Shown here: piece after piece, positions 56,831 through 64,000 of the stretch
How positions within the stretch are numbered: position 1 is the stretch's first letter
Layout: each line of letters opens with the position of its first letter
Source: Spisula solida
Lineage: Eukaryota > Mollusca > Bivalvia > Venerida > Mactridae
Assembly (NCBI GenBank): GCA_947247005.1
Contig: OX365948.1
Span: 1,612,001 to 1,676,000, forward strand
Reading direction: 5' to 3'
Length of the DNA stretch: 64,000 nt
Program-made: the position numbers and the translations under genes
Notes under the pieces: model-generated
Database searches by the model: none
Told to the model about the DNA's origin: nothing
The model's input: only the letters and a program-made list of their open reading frames with translations

Positions 56831-57246
56831 CTATGCTTATTTTAATACATAAAGCTATGGTCAAAGATGGTATGAGTAAAATAAGAGCGCTGATTGGTCA
56901 ATCCATAGATCTACCTATTAAGAAATGGAACATTCTGGTGGTTTTGACAGATATCTTTGAATCGACAGTACATAGTCACTTTTGTTGTTTGGGCGTAACT
57001 AACGAGTTCTTAAACTGATTACGAAACGCACAATTGCCGGTTAAACAAATGAAATTTCTTTAAAGTCCGTCTTAAAATTCAATTGTTGTCATATTACACG
57101 TATTAACCAAGCTAACGACAGATGTTTACACACACATGATCAGGTTAACAATAACAGGATTAAATCTTGGTTGTAAAAGATATTTTTGAATACTTTTATT
57201 TGTACATACGCATGACAATGTAGTTCGGATATCCATGTACAGATTA

Positions 57247-57445
57247 ACCTCTCCACCGCGACCCTCTGTAGAGCAACGAACTCTATAACAACCTCTCCAG
57301 CGCGACCCTCTATAGAGCAACAAACTCTATAACAACCTCTCCACTGCGACCCTCTATAGAGCAACAAACTCTATAACAACCTCTTCAGCGCGACCCTCTA
57401 TAGAGCAACAAACTCTATAACAACCTCTTCAGCGCGACCCTCTAT
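57247..57445. repeat. 44-bp tandem repeat, about 4.5 units
   Basis: Unit CCTCTCCAGCGCGACCCTCT, ATAGAGCAACAAACTCTATA, ACAA. Diverged relatives occur at about 150-300. Confidence 0.9.
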
Positions 57446-57594
57446 AACAACATATTTGAAATTTCCTTAAGCCGATATTTATAGTTCAATTTCGAGCATT
57501 GAGTCGTGACTGCACTTTTAAGGTTTCAACCATTAATCGATATAGGCTGGTATAGGTTTGACAAATAATGATAAGTAATATAATTAAGGCCAAG

Positions 57595-59008
57595 TATTTC
57601 GTGTGTCTGAATGGTCCTGAATGTAAAGCGCTTCATATATTGTAAAATAAATTTTGTCAGACCATGCTAAGTTCGAATCCCACCGAAATCTTTTTCACTT
57701 TTTATTTTATTTTTAAATGCACATAAATTGCAAATTCCGTGTAATACTAGTAAATATTGCAAACCATATTTGTTACATGAATATGGTAGAACGTTATAAC
57801 TGCTAATCAGCGTTATAAATAGGTTTCAGTAAGCTCGGAATACACAAACGTTCGAACCACCGAATTCTGGGTTAGGAATTCTGAACGTTGCAGACTGCAC
57901 TAAACTGTAAATCGATTACAAAAACGGATATATCATTAAATAACCACCACCGAACGTAATGACAAATCATAGTCTACCCGCCAAAATGGACTAGTAGGAT
58001 AGGTCATGACTCAGGGTTCAAAATTGAACTATACTATACATTGATAATTACTGTCTTGTAATGACAAACATTTTTATGGAACGCCCTTACTGTCTTGTAA
58101 TGACAAAAATAATACATAAAAAGAGCACTTCCTTGTACTAGTATGTAGATACATGTTTTATAAACTTCTCAAAATTTGACAAGGTTAGGTTACATTCAAA
58201 AATGGCGACCTGATTTGTTAATGTAGATTTATTGATATTATAATATGCTTAGTATTATAATTATAGTTATGCCATTATTCATGAAATTATTATTGTATGG
58301 AAAAGTGTGATTATCTATCAGAGAATATACTTAGGGAGAAGTCATTATCACTAAAAAAAACTTAAGTCACGGGTAAATGAATTTAATATATTTTACACAC
58401 TGGTGCTAGGTCAGTAGAGAACATGTATTAGTAAACCACATTAAACTGAGCCTCGTGTCAGACTTGAACAAGCATAGGCTCGGAGTCTTATTTAATGTGG
58501 TCAGACAATATCTGAGTTAAACAGTTCGTTCTAAATACACCTTAATTGTTACAACTAATGATGTTCGATTTTGTAAACGTTATTACTTAAAGCATTGTAT
58601 TATTATATGTTGCTGTAATTGTTATCAGTAACCTGTTATTGTAAACACTATAACTTGATTGTTCATAATCAATCTACATCCATTTTATTCTGCCTTTGTT
58701 TGCGGGCTTCCTACCTAGTACATTGCGGGCTTGCTACCTAGTACATTGTGGGCTTCCTACCTAGTACATTGCGGAAGCTGTGTAGAAAAGTCGGTGGGTA
58801 ACCTGGCAATGTGTGTTTATACATAAACATTTCTTGTCATTAATTGTTGATATGTCTATCAAATTCGAAAAATTGTTAGTAAAATTGTTCACGGCATTTT
58901 TCGGTAATCGGGATCGATCAGGAAACAAACGACGGTTTGAGCAATCTAAAAAACATCTTGACTGTCTATAGGCGTAACTGTGGATTACTCGTAGATTTAA
59001 GTACTAGT
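57595..59008. repeat. ~1.4-kb direct duplication, copy 1
   Basis: Matches 62588-64000 with a single one-base indel (tattataatatgc versus tattatatatgc). The few substitutions are concentrated in the first ~240 bases. It begins with a tRNA-like segment (ATTTCG...CGAAAT ends, AGTTCGAATCCC B box, T-run) and includes a 23-bp triplet GGGCTTCCTACCTAGTACAT at about 58703-58773. No coding frame recognised. The second copy is cut by the window edge. Confidence 0.95.
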
Positions 59009-61318
59009 TGTGTTCAAATTTGTTCTCTACCAACACATATACAAAAGAATCTAGTGAAACGCCATTAGGGATTTTCGTTCCGATTCATTAATTAAACACG
59101 AGCAAACATTGTCAATCATCGACCCTTCATTTTGTTATATACTCGTATATATTGACATTTCAGTTGTATGATGTTTGTTTATATTATGTTTTACAGCTAC
59201 TGCAATGCCGACCCCTTTCTCTGCTGATATATAGTTTGTTAATATTCTAACTCAGAATTGTACATATATATAGAAGTAGACAATTTAGACGAATCTTTGG
59301 CCTATCCGAAATAACAACATTCAAAACAGTAAAATTGCATGCATCTTTGACAATTACATTTGGTACAAACAATGTACACGTTTGTATATTTCTATGTTAT
59401 CCTAACTTTCCAGTCGTAAACGTGTATTATAAAAATGTAATATATAATACCACTACAATTTAAGACAGTTTTGTACATTACCATGGTTACGTATCTACAA
59501 CTCATTTTTTAGGTTTGCAACCATATAGTTGGTTAGTTTCGTTAGTTATTCGATTGCAAAATCAAACACATGTTTTGTATTAAGCTCACTTGTCACATAG
59601 TGAAAAGACGAGCTTTTGTAATCGCTATCTGTGCGCCTGTTCACTAATGCTTGTTCACACACTGGGTGTGTCAATTTAGAGCTACAACTAGTATTTACGA
59701 GACTTGATCCAAATAAACATGTCTATAAAATAAAGTCCAAATGTATGATCTTTGAATTAGGACAATACACCCTCATACATCAGTGGTTAGTCATATCCCT
59801 GGACGCCTATGATTCAAAAGTGTGTCACCTGGATTCAAAACTACACCATTAGGTCTAATCAAGGGAACCGACTTGTGAAATCATTAGAGGTCACAATGTT
59901 GGCCGAGTTTATGTGAACTTTGAGTACAATGGTCTTCTCTATAATATCTAGGTCAAGGTCAGTATAGAAAAACCTTGTGAACAAATTTGATGTCATACTA
60001 TTGACCCTGAACGCAATACGTTTAGAATCGCTCTACTGTTTTGTCGGAAGGTATTCAAAACAAATTTATAGAAATCTGTTCAATAATGACTTCATTATTT
60101 TTAAATGTTATGTCATTGGACAATGTGAACTTGTTACAACTAATTGTTTATCAAGTACTGCTATCTCTTACACTATGGCTCATATTACCATTCACCTCTG
60201 TAGAAGGTTCGGAATGTAGTACCAACTCGTGCGGGTTTACTCCCTTCATGATAACACCATATGGCCCTTTCTTTTTCCTAGATGTGATATGGCCTCACAC
60301 TGTTTATCTCTTAAAACAGTGTCTTCCGTCGTACCAACGTACACTGGCAATGCACATTATCATAAAATATGTTCATGTTGGTTATAATTATCCGTGTAGG
60401 AATACAAATCTGCGTAAATTGTCATATTGAAAATAGTTCCAAAAGTAAGAATTATTAAAAAATATATATTTACCCAACATATATGTCTAAAACTCAACCT
60501 GAATGTGCAGATTAAAATACACTTTCCCCGTTTTGAGAAGATTACTGACTGTGAGCTTTACGTACAGATGTATAATATTGTGAGGCCAGCGAACGACAAC
60601 TCTGCATGGGATTAGGAGTAATGCTGTATTGATTTTGTGTTTTCAAAGGCTTGAACTCAGTTTGTTATAGAAAATGATTTACATAATATTCGACAACACT
60701 GCACTTATTATGCAATTTGTTCAAGGTTATACAGTTAAACAAGCATTACTGTAAAATCATTTGTATTTGTGGGAATAAATAATTACGCCGGTTTTTGAAG
60801 AAAGACAAATGCACAGGGGCTTCAATTTATGCTCGTGTACAAAACATTTTGGTATTAAGACAATTTCGTGGGGTCTTAAATTTATGTTCGTGTGCAAAAC
60901 ATATAGTTCATTTTGGTATTAAGACAATTTCGCGGGGCTTTCAATTTATGTTCATGAGCAAAAAAATAATTACTAGAATTTCATGCATGGGTTTTCAAAA
61001 CAACATTTCAGAAGGAAAATTCATCGAGTGTTATTTAATTTCGGTGTTAAGTTATATGACGAAAATCAATAAATACCTGTCCCCTACAAATACAATGATT
61101 TTATAGTACCAATGTATATCATTACGCTGGTGTCTTTCATTATCACTCTTGTTAATGCACGTGATTGTTGTCAAAAATGTTGAAGTGATTATTCTTTATT
61201 GTTGTGATTTATTTTTGTAATAAAACTTGCTGTTTTACAAACTGTGTGCTTTATTTCTCACATCGCTGGTATAAATGTAGTTTTGTGTTAGATGGTATCT
61301 GGATTAAACAGTCACACT
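59009..61318. other. non-coding stretch with diverged repeats
   Basis: 59850-60030 resembles the dispersed repeat at 7880-8110. 60795-60965 has imperfect ~65-75-base repeats ('ttttggtattaagacaattt', 'caatttatgttcgtg'). Open frames here show no family motif. Confidence 0.4.
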
Positions 61319-61319
61319 A

Positions 61320-61560
61320 ATACCGATCTGTCTCGATAGCCTAGTGGTAAACTGTCCATTTCTAGTGAGCAAGGTGTCGGGTTTGACCCCAGGCCGAGTT
61401 ATACCAAAAACGAAATAATCATGAAAAATGGTCCAATTATCTCCCTTGCTAGACGTTCAACGAAACCTCGGAAATCTGACATCTCTCTGTCATATCATCG
61501 TGGCGATGGATACCACCAGGAATGAGGTGCCGGGAACCATTAATATAACCCTTATCCGTT
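61320..61560 (+). mobile_element. tRNA-derived SINE
   Basis: A box TAGCCTAGTGG (61337-61347) and B box GGTTTGACCCC (61380-61390) at normal tRNA spacing (about 33 bases between boxes), followed by a tRNA-unrelated body. The head is clear; the 3' boundary is estimated. Confidence 0.55.
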
Positions 61561-61999
61561 ATCCTAACCAAGACTGTTCAAGTCAACATGCACTTTCGTG
61601 ACTTTGAAGTTCTTCATCACAGATCATGCTGTGTGTTCATCAAGAACCTCAAGTTTCATTATTCATAACGTCTATAACAACAACAAACGCATATGAACTA
61701 CAGGATATAAAAAAAACCCTATAATGTTGGCGGTCATCAAACAGCTCGATCCTCAAATTATTCTATGATAGGATACACATGTTAAAAATAACAACTCTTA
61801 CACATTATCTGATTAACGATTTAATAAAAGTAACACTGTTCACGATCTACGTACAACATATTGCTGAAGTGAAGCGATGGAATGTAAACTATTAAAACAT
61901 TTATCACATATAATGTAGGTATCTGAGACAAAATGTGACTTATTCAGGTTAACAATAGTAAAATAGATAACGTTAAGAAATAACAACGTAAACAGATTG

Positions 62000-62325
62000 A
62001 GATTGCGTGTGTCACCACTAACTGAGATTCAAGGAGTATTAAAATCGCCTGTACCACAACTGACAGGTTTTCAAGGAATGTTTATAGCACCTGCATGTGT
62101 CACCACTAACTGAGATTCAAGAAGTATTAAGATCACCTGTATCACAACTGACAACGATTCAAGGAATGTTAGTATCGCCTGCATGTGTTACCACTAACTG
62201 AGATTCAAGGAATGTTAGTATCGCCTTTGTCACCACTGACAGCGATTCAAGGAGTATCAAAATCGCCTGTGCCACAACTGACCGATTATCCAGGAATATT
62301 AGTACTACCTGTGTCACAAATTGAT
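62000..62325. repeat. diverged ~46-bp tandem repeat, about 7 units
   Basis: Imperfect units of 'gtcaccactaactgagattc', 'aaggagtattaaaatcgcct' with alternating CACAACTGACA forms. Confidence 0.75.
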
Positions 62326-62587
62326 ACATGTACAGTCAAACACATGATAGTTGTCGCATGAGTCTACAACACAATGAGCATAATCTGAGACGGCTGTCTA
62401 TGTTACCAATATTGGAGAACATACTTAGCTTAAACACCGCACTGGTGTATACAACGCTGCTTACTTGCTATAATGGTAACACATTAAATGCATTTTGAGG
62501 CAATGTTTAGCATTATTAAACAAACAATCACAATGTTCAGAAAACGATGATACAAGCATCTAATGCAGAAAACTATTTAAGGCCTGG

Positions 62588-64000
62588 TATTTCGTGTGTC
62601 TGAATGGTCCTGAATGTAAAGCGCTTAATATATTGTAAAACAAATTTTGTCAGACCATGCTAAGTTCGAATCCCACCGAAATCTTTTTCACTTTTTATTT
62701 TATTTTTAAATGCACATAAATTGCAAATTCCGTGTAATACCAGTAAATATGGCAAACCATATTTGATACATGTATATGGTAGAACGTTATAACTGCTAAT
62801 CAGCGTTATATATAGGTTTCAGTAAGCTCGGAATACACAAACGTTCGAACCACCGAATTCTGGGTTAGGAATTCTGAACGTTGCAGACTGCACTAAACTG
62901 TAAATCGATTACAAAAACGGATATATCATTAAATAACCACCACCGAACGTAATGACAAATCATAGTCTACCCGCCAAAATGGACTAGTAGGATAGGTCAT
63001 GACTCAGGGTTCAAAATTGAACTATACTATACATTGATAATTACTGTCTTGTAATGACAAACATTTTTATGGAACGCCCTTACTGTCTTGTAATGACAAA
63101 AATAATACATAAAAAGAGCACTTCCTTGTACTAGTATGTAGATACATGTTTTATAAACTTCTCAAAATTTGACAAGGTTAGGTTACATTCAAAAATGGCG
63201 ACCTGATTTGTTAATGTAGATTTATTGATATTATATATGCTTAGTATTATAATTATAGTTATGCCATTATTCATGAAATTATTATTGTATGGAAAAGTGT
63301 GATTATCTATCAGAGAATATACTTAGGGAGAAGTCATTATCACTAAAAAAAACTTAAGTCACGGGTAAATGAATTTAATATATTTTACACACTGGTGCTA
63401 GGTCAGTAGAGAACATGTATTAGTAAACCACATTAAACTGAGCCTCGTGTCAGACTTGAACAAGCATAGGCTCGGAGTCTTATTTAATGTGGTCAGACAA
63501 TATCTGAGTTAAACAGTTCGTTCTAAATACACCTTAATTGTTACAACTAATGATGTTCGATTTTGTAAACGTTATTACTTAAAGCATTGTATTATTATAT
63601 GTTGCTGTAATTGTTATCAGTAACCTGTTATTGTAAACACTATAACTTGATTGTTCATAATCAATCTACATCCATTTTATTCTGCCTTTGTTTGCGGGCT
63701 TCCTACCTAGTACATTGCGGGCTTGCTACCTAGTACATTGTGGGCTTCCTACCTAGTACATTGCGGAAGCTGTGTAGAAAAGTCGGTGGGTAACCTGGCA
63801 ATGTGTGTTTATACATAAACATTTCTTGTCATTAATTGTTGATATGTCTATCAAATTCGAAAAATTGTTAGTAAAATTGTTCACGGCATTTTTCGGTAAT
63901 CGGGATCGATCAGGAAACAAACGACGGTTTGAGCAATCTAAAAAACATCTTGACTGTCTATAGGCGTAACTGTGGATTACTCGTAGATTTAAGTACTAGT
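62588..64000. repeat. ~1.4-kb direct duplication, copy 2 (cut by window end)
   Basis: Counterpart of 57595-59008 at an offset of 4,993 falling to 4,992 bases. It is still matching at the last base of the window, so its right boundary is unknown. Confidence 0.95.

Noticed and set aside
59977..60430. Overlapping 80- and 129-codon plus frames
   Set aside because: The start overlaps a diverged dispersed repeat related to 7880-8110; the rest has no motif and the frames overlap each other.

Overview
This is a eukaryotic (animal) genomic window, AT-rich and intron-rich. It most likely comes from a bivalve or other lophotrochozoan mollusc. The evidence is GT-AG introns, a metazoan organic-anion transporter gene, 3' ends of LINE retrotransposons, tRNA-derived SINE heads, foldback/MITE elements, and dispersed repeats of the type common in bivalve DNA (for example units containing 'gggagttatggcccttt'). 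No prokaryotic, viral or organellar gene set is visible.

The one supportable protein-coding gene runs on the + strand from 19473 to 52082. It is an SLCO/OATP (solute carrier organic anion transporter) gene, closest by remembered motifs to the OATP4 (SLCO4A/4C) group. Eleven exons with consistent phases join into 606 codons (605 residues plus stop) preceded by a split codon. They contain the family signature DPRWVGAWWVGFF, the cysteine-rich Kazal-like extracellular loop and a C-terminal DTRL. The 5' coding end (N-terminus and most of TM1) is not securely located; two weak candidates are at 883-970 and 11942-11996.

Region by region: 1-19472 is 5' flank or first intron with a Harbinger-like MITE, a pearl-like repeat element and long minisatellites (51, 16, 39, 48 and 16/27 bp units). 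19473-52082 is the gene; its introns carry a 41-bp array bearing CACGTG, a LINE remnant, a MITE, a 52-bp array, an inverted pair of 71-bp arrays, a 28-bp array, a 20-bp array and a 2.8-kb 30/31-bp array. 52083-52720 is a 3'UTR/flank minisatellite. 52721-64000 is non-coding with SINEs, a 44-bp and a ~46-bp array, and a recent direct duplication of about 1.4 kb (57595-59008 and 62588-64000).

The most unusual structure is the 71-bp array at 37031-38449. Each unit is a copy of the intron/exon junction of exon 4: pyrimidine tract, CACAG acceptor and the first 28 exon bases. About 19 decoy 3' splice sites therefore precede the real one. A 7-unit array of the same sequence in opposite orientation (32890-33357) lies just upstream of exon 2. 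Together they form an inverted repeat enclosing exons 2 and 3, whose removal would keep the reading frame.
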